Of a DNA stretch of 64,000 nt, positions 16,749 to 26,148 are shown piece by piece; the stretch's first letter is position 1; every line of letters starts with the position of its first letter. Under the pieces are notes generated by a model, which ran no database searches, had not been told where the DNA came from, and saw nothing but the letters and a program-made list of their open reading frames with translations. The translations under genes and the position numbers were made by a program. Origin of the DNA: JABSOG01 sp041583135 (GTDB lineage: Bacteria; Pseudomonadota; Gammaproteobacteria; Enterobacterales; Alteromonadaceae). Location: positions 1-64,000 of the forward strand of contig JBFHGJ010000012.1 of assembly GCA_041583135.1 (NCBI GenBank), written 5' to 3'.

Positions 16749-18953
16749 ATGGTTGCCATTCGTCAGTCTCACAAACAAAAAAGTGATGAAACAGATACCA
16801 GCTTATCGCCGAGTCAGTGGCTGGAACTTTTGGCGCCGGAAAATCAGGCGTCGCTTGAGCCGGTGCTGAACTGGTGTGTGACTATTGCTCAAGATAGGCC
16901 GGAGCTGGTGCAAAAAGGCTGTGAGATGGTCGAAATTCTTGAAGAACTCAATATGGATAGCGAGTCGCTCAACACCGCGTTGTTGTTTCCTATATTTATC
17001 GAGAAGTTGGTCAAACACGAAGAAATTGAAAAGCGTTTTGGTAAAGATATCTTAGTGCTGCTGATAGGTGTCGATAAAATGGATGCCATCACCAATATTC
17101 AAGAAGGCAGCAAAAACCGCTCAGAGTTGCATGTAGACAATATTCGCCGGATGTTGATGGCGATGGTTGAAGATGTGCGTTCGATAGTGATCAAGCTGGC
17201 GGAACGCATCGTTAACTTAAGGGTGATGAAAAACGCCGCCGAAGAAGATAAGGTGCTGGTGGCCAAAGAGACCGCCAAGGTTTTCGCGCCGCTGGCCAAT
17301 CGCTTAGGGATTGGTCAGCTTAAGTGGGAAATGGAAGATCTATCATTTCGCTATCTGCATCCGCAAACCTACAAAGCCATCGCTTCGCAGCTTGAAGACA
17401 AACGTCTTGAGCGTGAACAATACATGATTGATTTTGTCGAATCGGTTGAAGGCTTACTCAAAGAGCAGAATATTTGCGCCGAGGTCGATGGCAGACCCAA
17501 GCATATATACAGTATCTGGAAGAAAATGAGTAAGAAGAATTATCATTTCGACCAGCTTTACGATATTCGCGCGGTTAGGGTGATCACCCAAACCATGGAG
17601 GAGTGCTACGCCGCCCTTGGGGTGATCCATACCCATTGGCAACATCTGGCCAGTGAGTTTTCCGACTACATTGCAACTCCGAAAAGAAATGGCTATCAGT
17701 CGATTCACACGGTGATCTTTGGCCCCCAGGGTAAGACCATTGAGGTGCAAATTCGCACCGAGCAAATGCATCAAGATGCAGAGCTTGGGGTTGCAGCCCA
17801 CTGGAAATACAAAGAAGGGGCGTTGCCCAGTCGCTCCAGCGGCTATGATGAGAAAATGGATTGGCTGCGCAAACTGCTGCAATGGCAAGAAGAAGTGGCT
17901 GATAGTGTCGATATCACCGAAGAACTGAAACATCAGGTCATCGAAGATAGGGTTTATGTGTTTACGCCCAAAGGCGATATTTTTGATTTGCCAGTTGGCT
18001 CAACACCGCTGGATTTTGCCTATTATATTCACTCTATGGTTGGCCACCGCTGTATCGGCGCTAAAGTGTTTGGCCGTATAGTGCCCTTTACCTACAAGCT
18101 AAAAACCGGTGATAAGGTGGAGATATTAACCGCCAAAGAGCCCAATCCGAGCCGTGACTGGCTCAATCCCAATATGGGCTTTATCAAATCGCCCCGAGCC
18201 AGAGCCAAGGTACTGCATTACTTTAAGCAACTTGACCGTGAAAAACACCTGGACCAAGGTAAGCAGATCCTCGATGCCGAGCTAAGCCGCTTGGCGATGA
18301 CCCTTAAAGATGCCGAGCCTGCCATCGCCAAATTTAATTTGAATTCCTTCGAAGAGTTGCAGGTCGCTATCGGCAGTGGTGACGTACGCCAAACCCAATT
18401 GGGCAACTTTTTGCAGAGTCTGCTGAAAAAAGAGACCCCCAGCACAGAACAGATAGACCCAAGACTCAAGCAAAAAACCACGCCGAGCTCCACTGCCAAC
18501 AAAGGTCAGGTGGTGATCCAAGGGGTGGGTAATTTGATGAGCCATATGGCTAAGTGTTGTCATCCGGTGGCCGGTGATTTCATTTATGGCTTTATTACCA
18601 AAGGGCGGGGCATTGCCATTCACCGTGAAGATTGCGAGCAGTTTAAGCGCTTAAGGGAGGAATCGCCCGCACGGGTGATAGACGCTGAGTGGGAAGAAAG
18701 CTACAGCGGCGCTTATGCCCTTGGTATTCGAGTGATTGGCCAAGAGCGTGCCAACTTGCTCAAAGACTTAACGGCGGTTTTGGCCAACGCCAAGATCACC
18801 ATGTTGCATATGAACAATCATCGCGATAAGAAACGCCAACTGGCGATTTTTGATATGGATATCGAGATCTTCAATATGGACAGTTTGACCGCCATATTAC
18901 AAAAGTTGTCGCAAGTTGAAGGGGTTTTGGACGCAAAAAGGTTAACCAACTGA
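16749..18953 (+). CDS. relA: (p)ppGpp synthetase RelA
   Basis: This 734-residue ribosome-associated enzyme makes (p)ppGpp when uncharged tRNA enters the A site. The N-terminal hydrolase domain lacks the HDxxED metal motif of SpoT (the position reads LLFPIFIEK), so it should be synthetase-only. The synthetase domain holds GRPKHIYSIWKKM and GYQSIHT; TGS (about 390-450), a zinc-finger-like CCHP and an ACT domain at the C-terminus follow. The acidic motif read EFDD in E. coli RelA is EFSD here. The ATG at 16749 gives the conserved MVA-R start. The stop codon overlaps the mazG start by one base. Confidence 0.96.
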   Translation: MVAIRQSHKQKSDETDTSLSPSQWLELLAPENQASLEPVLNWCVTIAQDRPELVQKGCEMVEILEELNMDSESLNTALLFPIFIEKLVKHEEIEKRFGKDILVLLIGVDKMDAITNIQEGSKNRSELHVDNIRRMLMAMVEDVRSIVIKLAERIVNLRVMKNAAEEDKVLVAKETAKVFAPLANRLGIGQLKWEMEDLSFRYLHPQTYKAIASQLEDKRLEREQYMIDFVESVEGLLKEQNICAEVDGRPKHIYSIWKKMSKKNYHFDQLYDIRAVRVITQTMEECYAALGVIHTHWQHLASEFSDYIATPKRNGYQSIHTVIFGPQGKTIEVQIRTEQMHQDAELGVAAHWKYKEGALPSRSSGYDEKMDWLRKLLQWQEEVADSVDITEELKHQVIEDRVYVFTPKGDIFDLPVGSTPLDFAYYIHSMVGHRCIGAKVFGRIVPFTYKLKTGDKVEILTAKEPNPSRDWLNPNMGFIKSPRARAKVLHYFKQLDREKHLDQGKQILDAELSRLAMTLKDAEPAIAKFNLNSFEELQVAIGSGDVRQTQLGNFLQSLLKKETPSTEQIDPRLKQKTTPSSTANKGQVVIQGVGNLMSHMAKCCHPVAGDFIYGFITKGRGIAIHREDCEQFKRLREESPARVIDAEWEESYSGAYALGIRVIGQERANLLKDLTAVLANAKITMLHMNNHRDKKRQLAIFDMDIEIFNMDSLTAILQKLSQVEGVLDAKRLTN

Positions 18954-19735
18954 TGATAGATCAACTGATACAGATCATGACCAAATTGCGCGATCCCGAC
19001 GGCGGCTGCCCTTGGGACATCAAGCAAACCTATCAAAGCATAGTGCCCCATACCTTAGAAGAAGCCTATGAGGTCGCCTACACCATAGAGCAGGGCGACT
19101 ATGATGCGCTCAAAGATGAGTTGGGCGACCTGCTGTTTCAGGTGATTTTTTACAGCCAACTGGCCAAAGAAGAAGGTCGGTTTGAGTTCGACGATGTGGT
19201 TGGCGCCATTTGCGATAAGCTGATCCGTCGCCATCCTCACGTATTTGGTCAAAAACAATTTGGCAGCGAAGCGCAAATCAAAGGTAACTGGGAAGCTGAG
19301 AAAGCCAAAGAGCGAGAGCAAAAAGGTGAAATCAGTCTACTTGATGACGTCCCGCACAACCTACAGGCTTTGAGTCGCGCCAACAAACTGCAAAAGCGTT
19401 GTGCTACCGTTGGCTTCGAATGGCCCGATGTCAAAGGGGCGTTGGCTAAGGTCAAGGAGGAAATCGACGAGGTGGAGCAGGAACTTGATGCCAAGACGGT
19501 CGATAATGATGCGGTGGGCGAAGAACTAGGGGACCTGTTTTTTGCTTTGGTCAATGTCAGCCGCTATTTAAAACACGACCCTGAAACACTGCTGCGACAG
19601 GCCAACCAAAAGTTTGAGTCGCGTTTTCGCGAAGTTGAACAGCGGACGCTGGCCCAAGGCCGCACTTTAGCCGAATCGACCCTTGAGCAAATGGACGGGC
19701 TTTGGGAAGCGGTTAAAAAAGACCGCCGAGGGTAG
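18953..19735 (+). CDS. mazG: Nucleoside triphosphate pyrophosphohydrolase MazG
   Basis: This 260-residue house-cleaning enzyme hydrolyses (d)NTPs and in E. coli lowers ppGpp during starvation. It contains two tandem MazG domains, each with the Mg-binding EExxE...ExxD pattern: HTLEEAYEV with DELGDLLFQ (about 30-65), and KEEIDEVEQEL with EELGDLFFA (about 168-200). The DPDGGCPWD motif is at 14-22. It overlaps the relA stop by one base (ATG in TGATG), so the two are coupled. Confidence 0.95.
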   Translation: MIDQLIQIMTKLRDPDGGCPWDIKQTYQSIVPHTLEEAYEVAYTIEQGDYDALKDELGDLLFQVIFYSQLAKEEGRFEFDDVVGAICDKLIRRHPHVFGQKQFGSEAQIKGNWEAEKAKEREQKGEISLLDDVPHNLQALSRANKLQKRCATVGFEWPDVKGALAKVKEEIDEVEQELDAKTVDNDAVGEELGDLFFALVNVSRYLKHDPETLLRQANQKFESRFREVEQRTLAQGRTLAESTLEQMDGLWEAVKKDRRG

Positions 19736-19864
19736 TCTCGATATTGAACGCGGCAGGGGGCACTAGACCTGTGGGAGTGGTAGCCCCATCAATCATCACC
19801 TGAGCGCGGTCTATCTTGCGCGCACATTCCTTTTGGCGATAGCGGTTAGTGCCCGGGTTGAAAC
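19736..19864. repeat. Convergent gap with a widely spaced inverted repeat
   Basis: Between mazG and tesA, GGGCACTA (19758-19765) and TAGTGCCC (19847-19854) form a perfect inverted repeat 81 nt apart. I see no gene and no T-run terminator. It could be a large terminator-like fold or a degenerate repeat element. Confidence 0.3.
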
Positions 19865-20494
19865 TCATTTTACCTCGGCAAGCCATTTGAGGATCTCTTT
19901 TTCCATGATGTCTGCTATTTTCGGCATGGCTTGCTTATTTGGGTGCAGCCCATCGGCCATGATGAGTTTGGGATCGATGGCAATTTGCTCCATGAAAAAC
20001 GGCATGAGGTAAATTCCAGTTTGTTGCTGGATCTGGTGATACATGCCTTCGAACATTTTATTGTAACGTGGTCCAAAGTTGGGTGGGATGCGTATTTGCA
20101 TTACAGCAGGGGTAATGTTTTGGCTTTGCGCCTTTTCAATAATTTGTAACAAATTTTGTTTGGCTTTTTTCACCGGGAAACCACGCAGGCCATCGTTACC
20201 GCCGAGTTCAACCAACAACAGGTGTGGCTTTTGTGTTGCCAATAGCTTGTCCAGCCGCGCCAGACCGCCTTTGGTGGTTTCTCCGCTGATGCTGGCATTG
20301 ATCAAGGTGATATCCTGCTTGGTCTCATCGAAGCGCTTTTGCAGCATCGCCACCCAGCCCTCGGACTGTTGCATTTGATAGCTGGCGGAGAGGCTGTCAC
20401 CCAATATTACAATACGGGTCTCGGCAAATGCGTTTGAATTTGCTACAAGTAGGCCAAATACAAGGCAAAATAGATAAATACAACGGTTAACCAT
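19865..20494 (-). CDS. tesA: Periplasmic acyl-CoA thioesterase / lysophospholipase TesA
   Basis: This 209-residue multifunctional SGNH-family esterase (thioesterase I, protease I, lysophospholipase L1) acts in the periplasm. Residues 1-25 form a signal peptide ending NAFA. The GDSLS motif follows directly, with the nucleophile Ser. GGNDGLRG (block III) and DGLHPN (block V with the catalytic Asp/His) complete the SGNH set. The ATG at 20494 gives a proper signal peptide. Earlier in-frame starts would extend into ybbA. Its start codon shares CATG with that of the divergent ybbA. Confidence 0.93.
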   Translation of the reverse strand: MVNRCIYLFCLVFGLLVANSNAFAETRIVILGDSLSASYQMQQSEGWVAMLQKRFDETKQDITLINASISGETTKGGLARLDKLLATQKPHLLLVELGGNDGLRGFPVKKAKQNLLQIIEKAQSQNITPAVMQIRIPPNFGPRYNKMFEGMYHQIQQQTGIYLMPFFMEQIAIDPKLIMADGLHPNKQAMPKIADIMEKEILKWLAEVK

Positions 20495-21206
20495 GGCGGA
20501 TGTTTCCATTTTGAATATCATACAAGTTAAAAATCTGTGCAAACAAGTCAGTATTAATGACAATCAGTTGCATATCCTTCGTGACATTGAGCTGACTGTC
20601 AAGCCCGGCGAGTCGATTGCCATTGTTGGCGCCTCCGGTTCGGGCAAGTCTACCTTATTGAGTTTGCTCGCCGGTTTAGACACGCCCAGTCAAGGTGAGA
20701 TCTATCTCGATGGTGAGCCTATCCACCAGTATGACGAGGAGCGCAGAGCACAACTGCGGGGTAAGAGTGTCGGGTTTATCTTTCAAGCCTTCATGCTGGT
20801 GCAATCGCTAAGCGCCCTTGAGAACGTGATGTTACCGGCGGAGCTGGCAGGGCATGACAATGCCGAGCAAATGGCCAAAGAGTTGCTGGAAAAGGTCGGT
20901 TTAAAAGAACGCTTCGATCACTTTCCCAATCAGCTGTCCGGTGGTGAACAGCAACGAGTTGCCATTGCCAGAGCCTTTATCTGCCAACCGAAAATCCTTT
21001 TTGCCGATGAACCCTCGGCCAATCTCGACAGCAAAAATGGCCATTTGATTGAAGACTTGCTGTTTGAGCTTAATCGTCAGTTTGGTACCACCTTGGTGTT
21101 GGTAACCCATGATGAGAAGTTGGCCCAGCGCTGTGGCCGCACCGTCAATATGGCCGATGGCCAGCTGAGTGAACGACTGACACAAGGGCAATCCCATGTG
21201 GTTTAA
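20493..21206 (+). CDS. ybbA: ABC transporter ATP-binding protein YbbA
   Basis: This 237-residue MacB/LolD-type ATPase has Walker A GASGSGKST at 46-54, the Q-loop in FIFQAF near 88, signature LSGGEQQR near 145-152, Walker B ILFADEPS near 167 and the H-loop VTHDE. It pairs with the FtsX-type permease YbbP, whose gene starts inside the ybbA end (11-bp overlap). The complex is thought to extract or move lipophilic substrates, but the substrate is not established. It is divergent from tesA, with overlapping start codons. Confidence 0.92.
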   Translation: MADVSILNIIQVKNLCKQVSINDNQLHILRDIELTVKPGESIAIVGASGSGKSTLLSLLAGLDTPSQGEIYLDGEPIHQYDEERRAQLRGKSVGFIFQAFMLVQSLSALENVMLPAELAGHDNAEQMAKELLEKVGLKERFDHFPNQLSGGEQQRVAIARAFICQPKILFADEPSANLDSKNGHLIEDLLFELNRQFGTTLVLVTHDEKLAQRCGRTVNMADGQLSERLTQGQSHVV

Positions 21207-23700
21207 ACTGGCGCTTCGACTATTTAAACGGGAGCTCGGAAGGGGCGAGCTGACGATCATCGCCATCGCCATCACCCTTGCGGTGCTGTCGGTATTCTCA
21301 CTGTCGTCTATCTCCAATCGAATTCAAGCCGCCATTTTGCAAAAAAGCGCCAGTTTTATTGCGGCCGATAGGGTGTTGCAAAGTGCTGTTGCGGCCGACC
21401 CCAAGTTGTTCAAAGACGCGCCTTTGGCACAGCTTGAACAAGACCGTCATGTGCTGTTTTCATCTATGGTGTTTTTTGACGAGCAGCTGCAAATGTCTGG
21501 CGTTAAGGCCGTTACCGAAAGCTACCCGTTGCGTGGTTATTTGCGTTTTGCCAAGACGCCCTATGGCGAGCAGTCGTTGATAAAAGGGGCGCCAGCGCCG
21601 GGCGAGGTTTGGGTGTCGCGCAGATTGCTTGAGCTGATGAACATGGAGGTCGGCCAGTCGCTTGAAGTCGGGGTGGCGTTATTTAAAGTCACAGGTGTTG
21701 TCATTGAAGAACCCGATGGTGGCTTTAACCCATTCGATTCGGCGCCACGGGTGTTGATGAACTATCAAGATGTGCCAAAAACCGAGGTGATACAGCCCGG
21801 CAGCCGGATCACCTATCGCTATTTGTTCGCCGGCGGCGAAACTGAGATCAATCAGTTGAGCGATTGGCTCAAACCTCAGTTGTTGGACAATCAGCGCTGG
21901 TATGGGGTCAAAGAGCGGCAATCGCCGATCACCAATGCTTTGGAACGCTCCGAGCAGTTTTTGCTGCTGGCTGGACTGCTGGGGGTTATTCTCGCTGCCG
22001 TGGCCATTGCGGTAGCCGCTCAGCGCTATTGTCAGCGCCATTATGATCCGGTCGCTATTTTCAAAACCCTAGGGGCCAGCAGTGCTCAGGTGCGCAAGAT
22101 TTATGTCACCCACTTAACCTTTTTGACGGTGCTGAGCGTGCTGGCTGGGCTAGGATTGGGATACGTCATACAGGCGTTTGCATTTGATATGCTTAAGGGC
22201 TTCTTTCCCGGTGAGTTGCCGCCAATCGGCATCAAGCCGTTTGTGATGGCGATATTGACCGGGTTGTGTTGCGCATTGATGTTTTCACTCTATCCGTTGT
22301 TGCAGCTATTTGAAGTGCCACCGTTGCGGGTGCTAAGACGCAGTGCCGGGGATGAAACGAGGCGCAATTGGGGATACCTATTGCTTAGTGGCGCCACGGT
22401 GTTTTTGTTGATGCTTGGCTACAGTCAGTCGTTAGAGGTTAGCGCGATCATGTTTGTGGTCGGCAGTGGCCTTATTTTGGTCTTGATGGCCATGAGCAGA
22501 CTGTTTATCAACGCAGGTCGCGCCGTAGGGGTAAAACCCTCTAACCCGTTTAAACTGGCGATGGCCTCTATCAAACGTCGGGCTAAGGCCAACAGCGTTC
22601 AGCTGATCACCTTTACTTTTGCCATTCACCTGTTGCTGGCGTTGTTTATTTTGAAAAATGACATCATCAGCGAGTGGCGGGCGCAGCTGCCTGAAGATGC
22701 ACCGAACCACTTTTTGGTCAATGTTAGCGGCGGTCAGATGAAAGAGGTCGAAGCGATGATGGCTAAACTTGAATTGACCTCCCAAGGACTCTATCCGATT
22801 GTACGGGGGCGATTGGTGGCGATTGATGATGAACGGCTCAATCAAGAGGTCACCAAAGAGCAAGAAGACAAAAGCGATAAAGGTGGGCGCCGCGGGATAG
22901 GTCGTGAACTCAATATGACTTGGACCAATGAATTACCTAAGGGTAATGAGGTAATAGCCGGGCAGTGGCTAAGTGCCGAGTCTAAAGGGGAGGTTTCTGT
23001 CGAATCGAAAGTGGCTGAGCGACTCAATATCAAAGTTGGCAGCAAGCTCAACTTTTTGATTGGTGCGATTGAATATTCGGTGACGGTGAGCAGTTTGCGC
23101 AGCGTCGATTGGAACACCATGCAGCCGAACTTTTTCATGATCTTTTCAGACGATGTGCTCAAAGACTTTCCTGCGACCTACATTACCGCTTTTCATGTCG
23201 AACAGGAGAAAAAGCAGCAAATCAATCAATTTTTAAGGGATTATCCCACCATCATGGTGATTGAGGTCGATACCATCATCAAGCAGATCCAATCGAACAT
23301 CGAACAGGTATCGGTGGGCATAGAGTTTGTATTGCTGATAGTGGTGATCGCCGGTGTGTTAGTGCTCAGCGCTCAGGTACAGGCGTCGATGGAAGAGCGT
23401 CAACAAGAGATTGTGATCTTGCGCACTTTAGGCGCCAAAGGCAGTCTGATCCGCAATGCGGTAGCCTTGGAGTTCTTGCTGATAGGGGTGATAGCCGGTT
23501 TGATGGCAACCATTGCCACCGAGGTGTTGCTGGCGGTTATGCAAACGCGGATCTTCAAGATGACTTTAACCGTTCATTGGGATATTTGGTGGATGGGGCC
23601 TGTGATCGGTGGGGTGTTTGTCGCTGCGGTAGGTCTAATGTCTACAGCGAGACTACTGACGAAAAATACCAACGAAATGCTGCGGACGGTGAATTTGTAA
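21196..23700 (+). CDS. ybbP: ABC transporter permease YbbP (FtsX family)
   Basis: This 834-residue inner-membrane permease has an N-terminal helix (about residues 18-40), a large periplasmic domain, a first FtsX core (about 255-375), a second helical pair and periplasmic part, and a C-terminal FtsX core (about 715-830). The ten-helix layout with two FtsX units is that of the YbbP/AcetylCoA-type MacB-like exporters. It is translated with ybbA (overlap at 21196-21206) and ends at a strong terminator. In E. coli this pair is also next to tesA. Confidence 0.9.
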   Translation: MWFKLALRLFKRELGRGELTIIAIAITLAVLSVFSLSSISNRIQAAILQKSASFIAADRVLQSAVAADPKLFKDAPLAQLEQDRHVLFSSMVFFDEQLQMSGVKAVTESYPLRGYLRFAKTPYGEQSLIKGAPAPGEVWVSRRLLELMNMEVGQSLEVGVALFKVTGVVIEEPDGGFNPFDSAPRVLMNYQDVPKTEVIQPGSRITYRYLFAGGETEINQLSDWLKPQLLDNQRWYGVKERQSPITNALERSEQFLLLAGLLGVILAAVAIAVAAQRYCQRHYDPVAIFKTLGASSAQVRKIYVTHLTFLTVLSVLAGLGLGYVIQAFAFDMLKGFFPGELPPIGIKPFVMAILTGLCCALMFSLYPLLQLFEVPPLRVLRRSAGDETRRNWGYLLLSGATVFLLMLGYSQSLEVSAIMFVVGSGLILVLMAMSRLFINAGRAVGVKPSNPFKLAMASIKRRAKANSVQLITFTFAIHLLLALFILKNDIISEWRAQLPEDAPNHFLVNVSGGQMKEVEAMMAKLELTSQGLYPIVRGRLVAIDDERLNQEVTKEQEDKSDKGGRRGIGRELNMTWTNELPKGNEVIAGQWLSAESKGEVSVESKVAERLNIKVGSKLNFLIGAIEYSVTVSSLRSVDWNTMQPNFFMIFSDDVLKDFPATYITAFHVEQEKKQQINQFLRDYPTIMVIEVDTIIKQIQSNIEQVSVGIEFVLLIVVIAGVLVLSAQVQASMEERQQEIVILRTLGAKGSLIRNAVALEFLLIGVIAGLMATIATEVLLAVMQTRIFKMTLTVHWDIWWMGPVIGGVFVAAVGLMSTARLLTKNTNEMLRTVNL

Positions 23701-23719
23701 AGCGCCGTTAATCGACAGC

Positions 23720-23755
23720 GCGCCTTTCCCGGTTGTTGCCGGGAAAGGCGCTTTA
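23720..23755 (+). terminator. Strong terminator after ybbA-ybbP
   Basis: A perfect 13-bp stem GCGCCTTTCCCGG/CCGGGAAAGGCGC with a 6-nt loop is followed by TTTAAAA on the plus strand. It lies between ybbP and convergent folX and may serve both, although only the plus strand has a T-stretch. Confidence 0.8.
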
Positions 23756-23759
23756 AAAC

Positions 23760-24125
23760 CTATTCTTTTGTGCATCTCAAGCACAAAGAGACCGAATCGG
23801 CAAAGCGCAGGGCATGGGGTTTGTCTACTTCTACCTCGGCCGAGGTGACCCAATCATGCTCACTGGCGACGTCGAGAATGTCGCTGGTAAGCTTTTCCAA
23901 CAAGCCAAAACGGTTGGTTTCAACCAAGGCGATTATCTTCTTGGTAATGGTGCGGTAGTTTAACGCGTCATCCATATTGTCTGAATTGGCTGCTTTGTCG
24001 GCGCAATAATTGATTTTGACATTGACCACGATATCTTGTTTGTTTTTGATCTCATCTTCGTTGATACCGATAAAAGTGCGAAGACGGAGGTTTTTGATGC
24101 GAATGGTTGCGAGATTCAGATTCAT
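23760..24125 (-). CDS. folX: Dihydroneopterin triphosphate 2'-epimerase FolX
   Basis: This 121-residue member of the DHNA aldolase/epimerase fold converts 7,8-dihydroneopterin triphosphate to dihydromonapterin triphosphate. IRIKNLRLRTFIGI (9-22), DALNYRTITKKI (about 53-64), NRFGLLEKLT and EVDKPHALRFADSVS are close to E. coli FolX rather than FolB, so the epimerase is the better call. The gene is isolated between ybbP and perM. Confidence 0.92.
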   Translation of the reverse strand: MNLNLATIRIKNLRLRTFIGINEDEIKNKQDIVVNVKINYCADKAANSDNMDDALNYRTITKKIIALVETNRFGLLEKLTSDILDVASEHDWVTSAEVEVDKPHALRFADSVSLCLRCTKE

Positions 24126-24223
24126 TGTTTGCCAATCAAATTTTTTTCTGTGATTATCAAGATATTAAGCCTGCTCTGGCGATTTTTGGCAAGAGAAAAA
24201 AGACATTAGTGGAGTAAACTAAG

Positions 24224-25270
24224 GTGGAACAGTTCAAGTCTGACGGATTTAAAACCACAATTTTGGTGATGGCGGCGCTGGTGATCGTATTGGCTGGAGC
24301 AAAGGCTGCGACCGCGATTTTGGTGCCATTTCTACTGTCGGTGTTCATTGCCATTATTTTGAACCCGATGGTCAATCGCCTCGCCGACTGGAAAGTGCCA
24401 CGGACCATCGCGGTATTTTCGGTGATGATTATTATCTTGGTGTTGGGATTTTCTATTGCCGGTTTGGTGGGGCAGTCACTGAACGACTTTTCCCGAAACA
24501 TTCCTCAGTACAGTGAAAAATTTCAAGATCAGTTGAGGTGGGCCATCGACAAGCTGGCCATGCTTAATATTACCTTAAATAAAGAATTGGTGACCGAGCA
24601 TTTTAATCCCGGTGCGGCGATGTCGCTGGTGGCCGATATGCTCAAAGGTCTTGGTAATGTCATGGCGAATCTGTTTTTGATAGTGCTGACGGTTATTTTT
24701 ATTTTGTTTGAAGCGCCGGACATTCCGAACAAGGTGCACAAAGCGCTCCGAGATCCTGAACACAAACTGCTGCACATTGACCGATTTTTAAATTCGGTCA
24801 ACCAATACTTATTGATCAAAACTTGGGTGAGCTTGGCTACCGGTGTCTGTGTCGGCGTGATGATGTACTTTTTAAGCGTCGATTACTTTGTGTTGTGGGG
24901 CGTGTTGGCGTTTCTATTTAATTACATTCCCAATATCGGCTCGTTTATTGCGGCGGTGCCAGCGGTGTTGGTGTCTTTGGTCATTGCCGGCCCTGCGGTT
25001 GCCGGATTTAGCGCCATCGGCTTTTTGTCGATTAATATCTTAATGGGCAATGTGATAGAACCGAGATTCATGGGTAAGGGTCTTGGTCTATCGACTTTGG
25101 TGGTGTTTTTGTCATTGATCTTTTGGGGCTGGCTATTTGGCTCGGTTGGGATGCTGTTGTCGGTGCCTTTGACCATGATTGTGAAAATTGCCCTTGAGGC
25201 CAGCGAGCGTGGCGGCTGGTTTGCCATTTTGTTGTCTAACGACTCAGAGCGGTCAATTGAGCCAGAATAA
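24224..25270 (+). CDS. AI-2E family (PerM-like) membrane transporter
   Basis: This 348-residue polytopic inner-membrane protein belongs to the AI-2E/PerM/TqsA family. Helices lie at about 11-40, 60-85, 145-170, 205-275 and 300-330, with a soluble loop between about 85 and 140. The conserved LFNYIPNIGSFIAAVPA motif is near residue 235-250. Family members include sodium/proton-driven exporters and the AI-2 exporter TqsA; the substrate cannot be read from the sequence. It starts with GTG at 24224 behind a GGAG site. Confidence 0.88.
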   Translation: MEQFKSDGFKTTILVMAALVIVLAGAKAATAILVPFLLSVFIAIILNPMVNRLADWKVPRTIAVFSVMIIILVLGFSIAGLVGQSLNDFSRNIPQYSEKFQDQLRWAIDKLAMLNITLNKELVTEHFNPGAAMSLVADMLKGLGNVMANLFLIVLTVIFILFEAPDIPNKVHKALRDPEHKLLHIDRFLNSVNQYLLIKTWVSLATGVCVGVMMYFLSVDYFVLWGVLAFLFNYIPNIGSFIAAVPAVLVSLVIAGPAVAGFSAIGFLSINILMGNVIEPRFMGKGLGLSTLVVFLSLIFWGWLFGSVGMLLSVPLTMIVKIALEASERGGWFAILLSNDSERSIEPE

Positions 25271-25572
25271 TTTACCACAGAGACTTGCGTATTTTCGCCT
25301 TAGTTAACTATACTTGATTTTGCAGCCCTTAAAACCGGTCTGTTGGGCATTGCGCTCAACAGACCTTTCATATTCACCGGTAAAAAATGCACTTTCAGGT
25401 AGAGTGTTGGTTTATGACCGTGTGTCGTGCTCTGGCCAATTTGGCGAGTTATCGATGCTGAGATAAACTGATACTTTGATGCTGGAGTGGTTAGCTACAG
25501 CAGCTTACGTCTGTTTACCGGGCGCTTGTTCAAGAGCGATTGAGTTGTGACAAATGTGATAGGTTTAAGGGG
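25271..25572. other. 302-bp intergenic region before the pilus operon
   Basis: No convincing gene is seen. A hairpin GGTCTGTTG/CAACAGACC (25337-25365, 11-nt loop) followed by TTTCA may terminate perM. The remainder must hold the promoter of pilV-tapY2, but I cannot identify -35/-10 boxes with confidence. Confidence 0.5.
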
Positions 25573-26136
25573 ATGAATTTAGTGAAATCCAAACAACGGG
25601 GATTTACCTTTGTTGAAATGCTGATCTCTATGGCGGTTCTGGCCGGTGGGATAGTGGGTGTTGTCGCGATGCAGGCAGTGGCCAAAAAAAGCAGTTTCGA
25701 CGCGCAGCAACGAGCACTGGCAACTGCGCTTGCCAATGACATTGTGCAGCGTATGCGGGTGAATACCGACGGTGTCTCCAATGGTGCCTACACTGGCACA
25801 TTTTCTTCCTTTACCGCCAACAATTCTCTTAATCGCTGTCACTCAGCGGCAGCCCCTTGCACTTCGGCGCAAATTGCCGCCAGTGATCTCTACGAATGGC
25901 AAATGGCCCTGTTTGGCGCCGATGTCACCCAAGAAGCAGGAAATGTCGGCGGTCTGGTCAGTCCAACCGCTTGTATCAGCCACAATGCTGGCGCGGTTTC
26001 CGTGGTGGTTGCGTGGATGGGCCGTACCGAAACTTCCGATGCCGCAGCCAGTAAGGCTGAGGGGACACTAGCCGCTTCTTGTGGTAGCGAAAGTGCCAAG
26101 CGGCGGCAAGTGTATATCGACACTTTTATTTTTTGA
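25573..26136 (+). CDS. pilV: Type IV minor pilin PilV
   Basis: This 187-residue prepilin has leader MNLVKSKQRG, cleaved by PilD before FTFVEMLISMAVLAGGIVGVV. Glu is at mature position 5, and the hydrophobic helix spans about 20 residues. The middle is Ser/Ala/Thr-rich with several cysteines. PilV is a minor pilin of the tip complex. The ATG at 25573 places the leader at the usual 10 residues; an in-frame start 33 bp upstream adds a Cys/Asp-rich extension and is unlikely. It is the first gene of a run whose neighbours overlap. Confidence 0.87.
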   Translation: MNLVKSKQRGFTFVEMLISMAVLAGGIVGVVAMQAVAKKSSFDAQQRALATALANDIVQRMRVNTDGVSNGAYTGTFSSFTANNSLNRCHSAAAPCTSAQIAASDLYEWQMALFGADVTQEAGNVGGLVSPTACISHNAGAVSVVVAWMGRTETSDAAASKAEGTLAASCGSESAKRRQVYIDTFIF

Positions 26137-26148
26137 GCGAGCCGATAA

